A stretch of 64,000 nucleotides of DNA from Aeromicrobium sp. A1-2 (GTDB taxonomy: Bacteria > Actinomycetota > Actinomycetes > Propionibacteriales > Nocardioidaceae). Within the stretch, counting starts at the first letter, position 1, and each line of letters begins with the position of its first letter. Below the pieces are notes generated by a model. That model saw only the letters and a program-made list of their open reading frames with translations. It had not been told where the DNA came from and did not search any database. The DNA lies in NCBI RefSeq assembly GCF_003443875.1, contig NZ_CP027482.1, positions 1 to 64,000 of the forward strand. Reading direction: 5' to 3'. The translations under genes and the position numbers were made by a program. Below, piece after piece: positions 9,451 through 18,893 of this stretch.

Positions 9451-10324
9451 TGGCTCTCCAGGTCGGGGATGGCGATGCTGCGCCATGGCGTCACGATCAC
9501 CTCGGTGCCGGCGCGATCGAGGACTTCCGTGGCGATCTCGGGGGTGATGAGGCCTTCCGGCACCGCGAGGTGCTCGGTCAGCCGCTCATCGTCCTGCGCG
9601 ATGATGCCGTACGGCAGCGGGAGGGCCGTGACGTGGGTGCGCAGATCGCGGGCGAAGTGGGTGCCCAGCAGCTCCGCCCCGGAGTCGGGCAGCTCGTCGA
9701 CGTGCCACAGGGCGGTGTCGCCCTCGCCCCGCCGGTCCAGGAAGTCCCGGGCGTACGCCAGCAGCGTCTCGGGCGCCCGGTCCAGCGGGGTCAGCGGACC
9801 CCAGTGCTGTGATCCGATGCGCAGCTGGACGGTCTCGTGATCGACCGCCATGAGGCCCAGGTCGAGTGATCGTTGGGCGACATCCCCGCGCCCGTCGTCG
9901 AGGACGAACAAGAATCGGCCGGCGAGGTCGCCGAAGGCCGGGTCGTCGCACAGCAGTCGGTCCAGCTCGCGCGCCGTCGACCGCAGATCGGCCTGGCCCC
10001 CACCCGTCCGGTCAACGGCGACACCATGATGTTGCGCACCAGCTCGTGGCTCGGCGACGGGAGCAGCCCGGTCGCGGTCAGCGCCGAGACGAGCTCGTCG
10101 GGGACGGATCCGTCGGTGTGCGCGATGCCGCGCAGCTGAAGGTTGGTGCGCTTGGTCAGGTGGATCGTCCCGTCGGCGAATCGGTCCGCGATCTCGACGA
10201 GCGCGCGCAAGGCGGTGGTCGGCAGCACGCCGCCGATCAGCCGGACGCGGATGAGTGCGCCGTCGTCGGCGATCCACGGCCGCAGCACACCCGGGCAGCG
10301 GTCATGGTGGGAACGTTTCGTCAC
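9447..10324 (-). CDS. cobG: Precorrin-3B synthase-like protein (CobG), short form
   Basis: CobG is the oxygen-using monooxygenase that turns precorrin-3A into precorrin-3B and belongs to the nitrite/sulfite reductase family. The N-terminal ferredoxin-like repeat reads IRVRLIGGVLPTTALRALVE and GTIHLTKRTNLQLRGI. The central part has VRNIMVSPLTGRVG and, after a frame break near 10000, FLFVLDDGRGDVAQ. A second repeat ends VIVTPWRSIAIPDL just before the TGA. At about 292 residues it is shorter than CobG proteins I know. I see no CxGxPGC-type cysteine cluster after the second repeat, where the 4Fe-4S ligands are expected; only two cysteines are visible. It begins at GTG 10324 and is coupled to cobH by a GTGA overlap. 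Confidence 0.8.
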
Positions 10325-10362
10325 CGGGTCATCGTGACACGAGCGTCTCCGCCGACCGCGGG

Positions 10363-10749
10363 CTAGCGCTGCGCCCGACGGCGGGCGCGATCGAGACGCG
10401 CCTTGACCCGTTTGGCCTCGAACTCGCTCGACGGGACCACCGCGTCGAGGTTCGCGTCCTTGAGCAGGGTGGGGAGCCCGATGTCGACCGACGGGAAGGC
10501 CTCGACCGGCTCGCCCCGTGAAAGCACGATCCACACCGGCTCGCCACCGTGCTGCTGGCGGAGTACGGCGCCGTCGAGGACGGTCGCCGCCTTGGCGAAC
10601 GCCTTGCGCCGCTGCAGCTGTGACTGCGCGGTCTTGGCCGCCGTCTCGGCCGCCGGCTTGCCGGCCCGCTCCCAGGCGACCTTTGCGTGCGGGCCGTACT
10701 TCGCCGCGAGTCGGGCGCCGTTCTTGGCCGTGGGTCCGATCCAGCTCAT
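10363..10749 (-). CDS. Small basic protein of unknown function in the cobG operon
   Basis: A 128-residue protein that I do not recognise. It starts MSWIGPTAKNGARLAAKYGP and is rich in Ala, Lys and Arg, with helical N- and C-terminal parts (AWERAGKPAAETAAKTAQ and AKRVKARLDRARRRAQR). A more ordered middle reads EPVWIVLSRGEPVEAFPSVD and LPTLLKDANLDAVVP. There is no signal peptide or membrane segment. It overlaps the FhuF-like stop by ATGA and lies 38 bases before cobG, so it is likely co-transcribed with both. The link to cobalamin is positional only. Confidence 0.75.
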   Translation of the reverse strand: MSWIGPTAKNGARLAAKYGPHAKVAWERAGKPAAETAAKTAQSQLQRRKAFAKAATVLDGAVLRQQHGGEPVWIVLSRGEPVEAFPSVDIGLPTLLKDANLDAVVPSSEFEAKRVKARLDRARRRAQR

Positions 10750-11506
10750 CGTGGTCCTCCCGGAGTCTGTGGCCCCATGCTGCCACGCGGAGCAGGCGAC
10801 GGGGCGCGGTCGAGCACGCAGTCGCCACACACGCCGGCGCTGGGCAGGCGGTAGAACAGGCAGCACGACCGCCGGACGAATCCCGGCCGTACGCCGTGCA
10901 GGTCGCCGGTTCCGTGCAGCACGCCCTGGTCCAGCAGCCCGCCGATGATCCGCCCGCCGGCGGCGGCCCGGTCGGGTCGTGCGGCAGCGAGCATCGTCTG
11001 GGCGCCCGAAAGGCTCGACGCGACATTGCCCCACAGCACCTGGGTCGAGAGCGCGAACGTCGACGCGAACGCCGCCAGGATGGGGCGACGATGGGCGCGA
11101 GGATTCGGCGGTCGAGCTCGTGTGCGAGGTCGGCGGAGGAGGCGCCAGTGCCGGTGGAGGTGCTGGCGAGCGGCCAGGGTCCCCCGGTGACGGGTTGCCA
11201 CCACATGTTGCCGAGTCGCAGGTCCGGGACCCGGCGGGCGAGTGCCGCGCAGCCGAAGGCGGGGGACACCAGTCGGGCGGCCAGACCGAGGAACACGATC
11301 GACGCGGTGGCCCGCTCCTCGACCTCCTCGACCGGCACGCCGGACCGATCGGCGAGCAGTTTGCGGGTCGTCACGACGCGCTCGATCAGCACGTCGGGCC
11401 GTTCGGCCAGCTCGGCGAGGGGACGCCAGCCCGAGCCTGCCGACCACCGGCCCATGCCGAAGAACGGACCGAGCTGCGCGGCGAGGTCCAGAGCGGCGTC
11501 GTCCAT
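10746..11506 (-). CDS. FhuF-like ferric reductase, (2Fe-2S)-binding
   Basis: A cytoplasmic ferric-reductase-like protein of about 253 codons. The N-terminal part has WRPLAELAERPDVLIERVVT, and the middle has ATASIVFLGLAARLVSPAFG and LRLGNMWWQPVTGGPWPL, as in FhuF-like proteins. The C terminus carries SCCLFYRLPSAGVCGDCVL, the C-C-x10-C-x2-C motif that binds the 2Fe-2S cluster in FhuF. A frame break near 11085 splits the ORF, and both halves are otherwise well conserved in pattern. The ATG at 11506 is divergent from the cobN riboswitch leader. FhuF family members reduce iron(III) siderophores. Here the gene heads the cobG operon, so supply of reduced iron or cobalt chemistry is possible but unproven. 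Confidence 0.8.
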
Positions 11507-11551
11507 GCCCGCGATTATCCCTGCTCGACTCCCAGTACGCTGACCGTGTTC

Positions 11552-11652
11552 GCCTCGCCGCGAGCTTCAGGAACCCGGTGCGAGTCCGGGGCGGTTCCGC
11601 CACTGTGTACGCCGAGCGAGCTCGGCCAGCCAGACACTGACCGCGGCGAGTC
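11552..11652 (+). promoter_or_regulatory. Cobalamin riboswitch upstream of cobN
   Basis: The leader contains AGGAACCCGGTGCGAGTCCG, then GGGGCGGTTCCGCCACTGT, and later CAGCCAGACACTGACC, matching the conserved cobalamin aptamer core. The closing stem is very clear: CTCGCCGCG at 11554-11562 pairs perfectly with CGCGGCGAG at 11642-11650. A GCCGAGC/GCTCGGC arm lies between. The aptamer is compact, as in many actinobacterial examples. It is followed by a separate G5/C5 hairpin just ahead of the ribosome binding site, which suggests control at translation. Confidence 0.93.
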
Positions 11653-11660
11653 CCAATGTT

Positions 11661-11684
11661 GGGGGCGTGAAACCCCCTGGAGGA
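11661..11684 (+). promoter_or_regulatory. Expression-platform hairpin and Shine-Dalgarno site of cobN
   Basis: GGGGG at 11661-11665 can pair with CCCCC at 11673-11677 across a GTGAAA-type loop. The stem ends two bases before the Shine-Dalgarno sequence GGAGGA (11679-11684), which lies 6 nt from the cobN ATG at 11691. There is no run of T after it, so it is not a terminator. The position suggests that ligand binding upstream alters access to the ribosome site. Confidence 0.55.
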
Positions 11685-11690
11685 GCTCGC

Positions 11691-14600
11691 ATGACGCGCA
11701 TCGCCCTGCTGTCCACGTCCGACACCGATCTGCTGTCGGCCCGCGCGAGCGGTGCGGACTACACGTACGCCAACCCGGCCCGACCCGGGCACCAGGAGAT
11801 GGCCGCGGCGATCGAGGCCGCAGACCTCGTGGTGGCCCGCATCCTCGGATCACCGCAGGACCTGTGCGAGGGCTTCGCCCGCATCCGCGCGACCGGCAAG
11901 CCCATGATCGTGCTGGGCGGCGAGCAGTCGCCGAACGCCGAGCTGATGGAGCAGTCGACCGTGCCGATCGGCATCTGCGCCGACGCCCACGTCTACCTCG
12001 CGGAGGGCGGCCCGGCCAACCTGGCCCAGCTGCACGCGTTCCTCTCCGACACCGTCCTGCTGACCGGCGAGGGCTTCGAGCCGCCGGCCGTGCTGCCGGA
12101 GTGGGGGGTCGCCGAGCGTCCGGTCGTGGCGCCCGATCTGCCGAGGATCGGAGTCCTGTACTACCGGGCGCACGAGGCTTCTGGCAACAACGGCTTCGCG
12201 CACTCCCTCGCCGACGCGATCGATGCGACCGGCGAGGCGGTCGGCGTGCCGATCTTCAGCTCGTCGCTGCGGGCCGCGCCGGACGACCTGTTCGTCGAGC
12301 TCGCAAACCTCGACGCCCTGATCGTCACGGTGCTCGCCGCCGGCGGCACCAAGCCCGGCACCGTGAGCGCCGGCGGCGACGACGAGGCGTGGGACGTCGA
12401 ACGCATGAAGGCGCTCGACATCCCGATCCTGCAGGGCCTGTGCCTGACGTCGAGCCGCGCCGACTGGGAGGCATCCGACGACGGCGTGACCCCGCTGGAC
12501 TCGGCCAGCCAGATCGCGATCCCGGAGTTCGACGGCCGCCTCATCACGGCACCGTTCTCGTTCAAGGAGATCGACCGCGACGGCCTGCCGCGCTACGTCG
12601 CCGACGCCGAGCGGTGTGAGCGGGTCGCCGGCATCGCGGTCGCCCACGCCCGCCTGCGCCACGTGGCGCCCGCTGACCGCAAGATCGCGATCATGCTGTC
12701 GGCCTACCCGACCAAGCACTCGCGCGTCGGCAACGCGGTGGGTCTCGACACCCCGGTCTCGGCCGTACGCCTGCTGCGCGCGATGCGCCACGCGGGCTAC
12801 GACCTCGGCGCCCCCGGCGACATCCCCGGGCTCGACCTCGAGGACGACACCGAGGCCGGCAACGCCCTGATCCACGCCCTGATCGCCGCGGGCGGCCAGG
12901 ACGAGGAGTGGCTGACCAACGCCCAGCTGAGCGACAGCCACGTGCGGATCGACGCCGACGACTATCGCGCGTGGACCGCGCACCTACCCGCCTCGTTGAC
13001 CGACGCCATGACGCAGACGTGGGGCCCGCGCCCGGCGAGCTGTTCGTCAATGACGCGCAGGAGATCGTGCTGGCGACGATCACGGCGGGCAACCTGGTGA
13101 TCCTGATCCAGCCGCCCCGCGGCTTCGGTGAGAACCCCGTCGCGATCTACCACGATCCCGACATGGCGCCGTCGCACCACTACCTCGCGGCGTACCGCTG
13201 GCTGGAGAACCAGCCGGAGCGTGGCGGCTTCGGCGCCCACGCCGTCGTGCACCTGGGCAAGCACGGGTCGATGGAGTGGCTGCCGGGCAAGAATGCCGCG
13301 CTTTCGGCCGCGTGCGCGACCGATGCCGCGATCGGCAACCTGCCGTTGATCTACCCGTTCCTGATCAACGATCCGGGCGAGGGGGCGCAGGCCAAGCGCC
13401 GCGCGCACGCCACGATCATCGACCACCTGATCCCGCCGATGGCGCGGGCCGAGTCGTACGGCGACATCGCCCGGCTCGAGCAGCTGCTCGACGAGTACGC
13501 CAACATCGCCGCGATGGACCCGGCCAAGCTGCCGGCGATCCGCGCCCAGATCTGGACCCACATGCGGGCCGCCCAGATGCACCAGGACCTCGGCCTGGAG
13601 GAGCGCCCCGACGACGAGGAGTTCGACGACTTCATCCTGCACGTCGACGGCTGGCTGTGCGAGATCAAGGACGCCCAGATCCGCGACGGTCTGCACATCC
13701 TCGGTCAGGCGCCCGAGGGCGAGGCGCGGGTCAACCTCGTGCTCGCGATCCTGCGCGCGACGCAGATCTGGGGTGGCGAGACCGGCTCGCTCCCGGGGCT
13801 GCGCGCTGCATTGGGGCTCAAGGAGGGCGAGTCCGCCACGGCGGTTGACGCGATCGAGGTCGAGGCCAAGGCTCTGGTGCAGGCCATGGAAGACGGCGGC
13901 TGGGATGCGGCAACCGCATCGACCCTCCATGACGACGCAGCCGTGATCGGCATCCTGGAGTTCGCCGCGACCGAGGTCGTGCCGCGGCTCGCCAAGACGT
14001 CCGACGAGCTCGACGCGATCCTGCACGCGCTGGACGGCGGCTTCATCCCGGCGGGACCCTCCGGCTCGCCGCTGCGGGGCCTGGTCAACGTGCTGCCGAC
14101 CGGCCGCAACTTCTACACCGTCGACCCCAAGGCCGTGCCGTCGCGACTGGCCTGGGAGACCGGCCGGGCGATGGCCGACTCCCTGATCGAGCGGCACCTG
14201 GCCGACACAGGGGAGTACCCGCGCTCGGTGGGCCTCTCGGTGTGGGGCACGTCCGCGATGCGCACATCGGGCGACGACATCGCCGAGGTGCTCGCACTGA
14301 TCGGCGCCGAGCCGGAGTGGGACGAGGCCTCGCGACGTGTCAACGGACTGCGGATCGTGCCGCTCGACGAGCTGGGACGCCCGCGCATCGACGTCACGGT
14401 GCGCATCTCGGGCTTCTTCCGCGACGCGTTCCCCCACGTCATCGCGATCCTCGACGACGCGATCCGTCAGGTCGCCGACCTCGACGAGCCCGATGACCGC
14501 AACTACGTACGCGCCCACGCGCAGCGCGATCTCGCCGAGCACGGTGACGAACGCCGGGCCACGACCCGCATCTTCGGCTCGAAGCCCGGCTCGTACGGCG

Positions 14601-15286
14601 CGGGCATCCTGCAGGTCATCGAGGCCGGCAACTGGCGCGACGACAACGACCTCGCCGAGGTCTACACGGCGTGGGGCGGCTTTGCGTACGGCCGCGACCT
14701 CGACGGTGCACCCGCCGCCGACGACATGCGCGCCAACTACCGCCGCATCGCCGTCGCGGCCAAGAACATCGACACCCGCGAGCACGACATCGCCGACTCT
14801 GACGACTACTTCCAGTACCACGGCGGCATGGTCGCGACGGTCCGCGCGCTGACCGGCGCGGAGCCCAGGGCGTACGTCGGGGACTCGACGACGCCCGACG
14901 CCGTGCGGACGAGGACCCTGCAGGAGGAGACCACGCGGGTCTTCCGTGCCCGCGTCGTCAACCCGCGCTGGATCGGAGCGATGCAGCGGCACGGCTACAA
15001 GGGTGCGTTCGAGCTCGCCGCGACGGTCGACTACCTGTATGGCTTTGATGCGACGACGGGTGTCGTGCACGACTGGATGTACGAGACGCTGGCCAAGGAG
15101 TACGTCCTGGACGAGGCCAACCAAGCCTTCATGAAGGACGCCAACCCGTGGGCGCTGCGCGGCATCATCGAGCGGCTCAACGAAGCGGCCGACCGCGACC
15201 TGTGGGCCGACCCGGATCCCGAGGTTCTCGCCGCGATGCAGCAGGTCTACCTCGACGTCGAGGGCGATCTGGAGGATCGCGGCTGA
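11691..15286 (+). CDS. cobN: Cobaltochelatase large subunit (CobN)
   Basis: CobN is the porphyrin-holding subunit that inserts cobalt into hydrogenobyrinic acid a,c-diamide, driven by an AAA+/VWA partner. The N terminus is a CobN-type MTRIALLSTSDTDLLSARAS. Family motifs include YYRAHEASGNNGF, FSSSLRAAPDDLF, FDGRLITAPFSFKEID, AYPTKHSRVGNAVGLDTP and, after a frame break near 13020, HLGKHGSMEWLPGKNAAL, which is typical of CobN/ChlH. The C terminus holds FFRDAFPHVIAILDDAIRQV, FGSKPGSYGAGILQVIEAG and ANPWALRGIIERLNEAADR. About 1198 codons is normal. It starts at ATG 11691 with GGAGGA at good spacing, is led by a cobalamin riboswitch, and overlaps cobF by TGATG. Confidence 0.96.
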
Positions 15287-16056
15287 TGCGCAGGATCCGG
15301 GTCATCGGCATCGGCTCGGGCGGTCTCGACCAGGTCACCGTCGAAGCCGTGCGCGCGATGAACGAGGTCGCCTACTTCCTGGTCACGGACAAGCGGGGCA
15401 AGGACGGCGCGCCGGACCCGCTGGTCGTGGCACGCGGCGAGATCCTCGCGCGGCACCTCGACCACGAGCCCGTGCTCGTCATCGTCGACGACCCCGAACG
15501 GGACCGCAGCGCCGACGGCACAAGGAGCGCGGCCGACTACGACCGCGCCGTCAGCGACTGGCACGCGGCGCGCACCGACGCGTGGGAGCAGGCCCTGCTC
15601 GATCACGACGGCGACGCCGGATTCCTGGTCTGGGGCGACCCGGCCTTCTACGACTCCGCCATCCGGATGCTCGACCGGGTCCTGGCCCGTGGACGGGTCG
15701 AAGGCGAGGTCGACGTGCTGCCCGGCATCTCGAGCCTGCAGGTGCTCGCTGCCCGTCACCGCATCGTGCTGCACGAGGTCGGCCAGCCCGTGCATGTGAC
15801 AACAGGCCGCCGGCTGGCCGAAGCGGTCGAGCAGGGTCAGCCCAATATCGCGGTGATGCTCAACCGCTCGCTGGAGCCGCTCGATGACCTGCCGGACTGG
15901 CAGATCTGGTGGGGCGCCAACCTCGGCACGGAGCACGAGCGGCTCGTCGCTGGCCGGGTCGATGACGTGCGCGCCGAGCTCGAGCGGGCCCGGGCCGAGG
16001 TCAAGGCTGCTGCGGGCTGGGTCATGGACGCCTACCTGCTGCGTCGCCCGTCCTGA
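15286..16056 (+). CDS. cobF: Precorrin-6A synthase, deacetylating (CobF)
   Basis: CobF methylates C1 of precorrin-5 and releases the acetyl group, a step of the oxygen-dependent pathway only. The 256-residue protein starts RRIRVIGIGSGGLDQVTVEA, has YFLVTDKRGKDGAPDPLVV, the SAM-binding loop GFLVWGDPAFYDSAIRML, VLPGISSLQVLAARHRIVL and VMLNRSLEPLDDLPDWQIWW. The frame is intact. ATG 15286 shares its A with the cobN TGA stop, so the two form one riboswitch-controlled operon. Its presence together with cobG indicates the aerobic route. Confidence 0.95.
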   Translation: MRRIRVIGIGSGGLDQVTVEAVRAMNEVAYFLVTDKRGKDGAPDPLVVARGEILARHLDHEPVLVIVDDPERDRSADGTRSAADYDRAVSDWHAARTDAWEQALLDHDGDAGFLVWGDPAFYDSAIRMLDRVLARGRVEGEVDVLPGISSLQVLAARHRIVLHEVGQPVHVTTGRRLAEAVEQGQPNIAVMLNRSLEPLDDLPDWQIWWGANLGTEHERLVAGRVDDVRAELERARAEVKAAAGWVMDAYLLRRPS

Positions 16057-16072
16057 CCGACGGCGAGGACCA

Positions 16073-16701
16073 TCAGGGCTGCGCAGTCCCGGTGACGAAC
16101 CAGCCGAATGGTCGGGACGGCCACAACCCGGAGGCGTAGCGCTGCTTCAGGTCCGGAACGGTGAATCCGGCTTCTGCGAGCAGTCCGGGGATGTCGCGGT
16201 TCAGGTGGCACCCACCCGCTGCGCGACCCCACGTGGGCTGGATCGTGTGCTGGATGCGGGCGATCCGCTTCGTGGGAGCGAGTGAGTGCTCCACGAAGTG
16301 CAGGGTGCCGCCGGGTCGAAGCACCCGCCGGGTCTCGGCCAGGGCGTCGGCGAGGTGCGGGATGGTGCACATCGTCCACGTGGAGACGACGGCGTCGACA
16401 CTGGCGTCGGGGAGATCCAGACGGGCGCCGTCCAGGCCGATGCGGTCCACCGGACGTCCGAACTCGATGATGCGATCCTGGGCGATCTCCCACGCCCGGT
16501 CGGACGGTTCGACGGCGAGGACGCGCGTGACGCCGTCACCGTAGTGGCCCAGGTTGGTACCCGAGCCGAAGCCGATCTCGAGCACCTCGCCGGAGAGCTC
16601 GCCGCACACGCGTTCGCGCCAGCCCCCGGTCATCCGGTCTCCGAGGACGATGTCGATCAGTCGGGGAGGACGTGCTCGTCCCAGCGCTCAGCAAGGTTCA
16701 T
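16073..16701 (-). CDS. Class I SAM-dependent methyltransferase
   Basis: A small soluble methyltransferase of about 209 codons. It starts MNLAERWDEHVLP, then a frame break near 16660 (one base short in a C run) leads into RLIDIVLGDRMTGGWRERV. The SAM site is VLEIGFGSGTNLGHYG, followed by VLAVEPSDRAWEIAQDR, ARLDLPDASVDAVVSTWTM and TRRVLRPGGTLHFVEHSLAP, all classic UbiE/methyltransf_11 features. The end reads DIPGLLAEAGFTVPDLKQRY. It is convergent with cobF and divergent from the lipoate-ligase-like gene. The substrate cannot be told; the FVEHSLAP segment is common in phospholipid and arsenite-type relatives. Confidence 0.8.
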
Positions 16702-16751
16702 GGGGTCAGTCTCGCGTACGACGATGCGCACCCGCGTGCGAGGATCGGCGG

Positions 16752-17483
16752 ATGACCGCCCGACCTGTCGTGATCCTGGATGACGTGGCGCTCCCGGGTG
16801 GCCCCGTCGACGACGCGCTGTTGGGTCCGTTGCTGCTGGCGCAGGGGATGGACGGAGCGGACGAGATCGTCCGGATCCACCGGCCCGAGCCGACCGCGGC
16901 CTTCAGCCGGCGGGACTCGCGTCTGCCGGGCTTCGAGCGAGCGGCGGAGGGTTGTCGCGCCGCGGGCTTCACGCCCGTGATCCGTCCGCAGGGGGCAAAC
17001 TGGCGGCGTACCACCGAGGCAGCGTCGTGATCGATCACGTGGTCCGGGTCGCCGATCCCACGACGGGCCTGAAGGGCCGGTTCGAGCGGTTCTCCCGCCT
17101 GCACGCCGACGTCCTGACCGGCTTCGGTCTGGATGCACGGATCGGCGAGCTGGCGGGGAGTACTGCCCGGGGAGTTCAGCATCAACGCGGCCGGCACCAC
17201 GAAGATCGTCGGCTCGGCCCAGCGCATCACCCGCGACGGCTGGCTGTTCAGCACAATCATCCAAGTCTCAGACTCGGCCTCGATCCGGGCCGTGCTCACC
17301 AGGGCGTACGTCGACATCGGTTACGACCTCGATCCGTCGACGATCGGATCGATCGAGGACTACCGGTCCGGGGTCACGTCCGAGGCGGTCCAGACGGCTC
17401 TGATTGAGGCGTACGGCGCCGGAGCCGTGCGTGCACCGCTCTCACAGAGCATCCTCCAGTCACTGTCGACCGGGTCTCCTTGA
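16752..17483 (+). CDS. Lipoate-protein ligase A-like protein (BPL/LplA/LipB family)
   Basis: A protein of 243 residues with the LplA/LipB fold. It begins MTARPVVILDDVALPGGPVD and runs to IHRPEPTAAFSRRDSRLPGF. A first frame break near 17000 leads to GKLAAYHRGSVVIDHVVRV, equivalent to the lipoyl-binding loop of LplA; a second near 17158 restores the original frame at ECFP-like GEFSINAAGTTKIVGSAQRI. The two breaks compensate, so the overall length is a multiple of three. The K in TTKIVGSAQR matches the adenylate-binding lysine of the family. Lipoate or octanoate attachment is the likely reaction. No lipoylated target is encoded nearby. Confidence 0.8.
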
Positions 17484-17559
17484 GCCTGACATTTCTGCTG
17501 TCATCCCAGTGAAATAGTTGGGTCGAGCGCTTGATTTTCACGGGTCGAATCGGTTAGAA

Positions 17560-17575
17560 TCGAACATACGTTCTA
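17560..17575. promoter_or_regulatory. LexA/SOS box upstream of the HNH gene
   Basis: TCGAACATACGTTCTA contains GAAC-N4-GTTC, the LexA-binding core of Gram-positive bacteria and actinobacteria. It lies 23-38 bases before the start codon at 17598, overlapping a likely promoter (TTAGAATCG just upstream). DNA-damage control of the HNH gene is therefore likely. The same arrangement is known for some 13E12-family genes in Mycobacterium tuberculosis. Confidence 0.8.
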
Positions 17576-17597
17576 GTCGACTCCGGAGGTGGTCACC

Positions 17598-18893
17598 GTG
17601 CTGGTCGAGCAGCTCTCCTCGGTCTCCGACGACCTCGCCGGGCTGGAGCCGTGGCGTTCCACGGGCGCCGAGGTGCGTGAGCTGGTGACCTCGGTCCAAC
17701 GAGCCAGGACCTGCCTGGACGCGGCGATGTCCCGGCTGTCCGGTGCCGCCGATGACATGGGGCTGCCGACCGATGACGGCGCGACGTCGATCACGACCTG
17801 GTTGGCCAACCTGACCGGGATGTCCAGGGGCGAGGCTGCCAGGCTGGCCGGGCTGGCACGGGTGTCCACCGATCACACCGAGACCACCCGGGCCGCATGG
17901 GCCGCGGGTCGGTTGTCGACCGACCAGGCCAGCGTGATCATGAAGGCCATCGATGCGCTGCCCGACTGGGTCGACGACGAGCCGCGCGCCGACGCCGAGG
18001 CCCATCTGATCGCCCTGGCCGCCGAGCACAACCTCGACGACCTCAAGCGACTGGCCAACCATGTGCTGGAGGTCATCGATCCCGACGGCGCCGACGAGGT
18101 CCTCGGCGAGAAGCTTCGCCGTGAGGAACAGCGCGCCTGGGGTGCGACCAGGCTGTCGATGAGCCGCCGGGGTGATGGCACCACGAAGGGGTCGTTCACG
18201 GTCCCGGACCACGACGCCGACACGCTCCGCGCCGCGATCGAGGGCATCATTGCCCCGCGCCGCAACCGGGCCAACGCCGATCGGCACGGCCTGGACGTCG
18301 GCGACTTCGCGGCGCTGCCGCGGGACCACAAGATGGGGCTGGCGTTCATCGAGCTCGTCGGGCACCTGCCCACCGAAGCGCTTCCCAAAGCCGGCGGACT
18401 GGCCGCGACCGTTGCCGTCACGATCGACATCGACGACCTGCGCACCGGACAGGGCACCGCGACCAGCACGTCAGGCACGACGATGTCCGCGACCCAGGCC
18501 CAGCGGTTGGCCTGCAATGCCCAGCTCGTCGCCCTCTACCTAGACAGCGAGTCCCGCGTCATCGATCACGGCATGACGAGGCGGCTGTTCGACCGGCACC
18601 AACGCCTCGCCCTGGCCGTCCGTGACGGTGGCTGCGTCTGGTCGGGATGCGACCGGCCGCCGGCCTGGTGCGAGGCGCACCACCTCGACTTCTGGTCCGA
18701 GGACGGGCCGACCGACCTGGACAACGCAGCCCTGTTCTGCCACTTCCACCACTTCATGCTCCACGAAGGCCAATGGACCGCCCGCATGGCGAACGACGGC
18801 ATTGTCGAAGTGATCCCACCGGTCAGGGTCGACCCACACCAGGCACCCCGACGCCACGCCAGATTCACCCGACGACAACCCCGCGCCGCATGA
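17598..18893 (+). CDS. DUF222 / HNH endonuclease, 13E12 repeat family
   Basis: A 431-residue protein of the actinobacterial 13E12 family. The DUF222 region includes ARTCLDAAMSRLSGAADDMG, TSITTWLANLTGMSRGEAAR and TRAAWAAGRLSTDQASVIMK, typical of this family. The C-terminal HNH nuclease motif reads RDGGCVWSGCDRPPAWCEAH, then HHLDFW...GPTDLDNAALFCHFHH. It has two Cys pairs and the His-Asn-His set. I choose GTG 17598 because GGAGG (17585-17589) is 8 nt upstream; GTG 17589 would overlap that site. A LexA box sits in the promoter. Genomes in this group often carry several near-identical copies, which can recombine. The biological role is not known. Confidence 0.9.
   Translation: MLVEQLSSVSDDLAGLEPWRSTGAEVRELVTSVQRARTCLDAAMSRLSGAADDMGLPTDDGATSITTWLANLTGMSRGEAARLAGLARVSTDHTETTRAAWAAGRLSTDQASVIMKAIDALPDWVDDEPRADAEAHLIALAAEHNLDDLKRLANHVLEVIDPDGADEVLGEKLRREEQRAWGATRLSMSRRGDGTTKGSFTVPDHDADTLRAAIEGIIAPRRNRANADRHGLDVGDFAALPRDHKMGLAFIELVGHLPTEALPKAGGLAATVAVTIDIDDLRTGQGTATSTSGTTMSATQAQRLACNAQLVALYLDSESRVIDHGMTRRLFDRHQRLALAVRDGGCVWSGCDRPPAWCEAHHLDFWSEDGPTDLDNAALFCHFHHFMLHEGQWTARMANDGIVEVIPPVRVDPHQAPRRHARFTRRQPRAA

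Noticed and set aside
12962..15124. 720-codon open frame on the strand opposite cobN
   Set aside because: Codon-bias shadow of cobN in GC-rich DNA; Val/Asp/Arg-rich with no motif or ribosome site.
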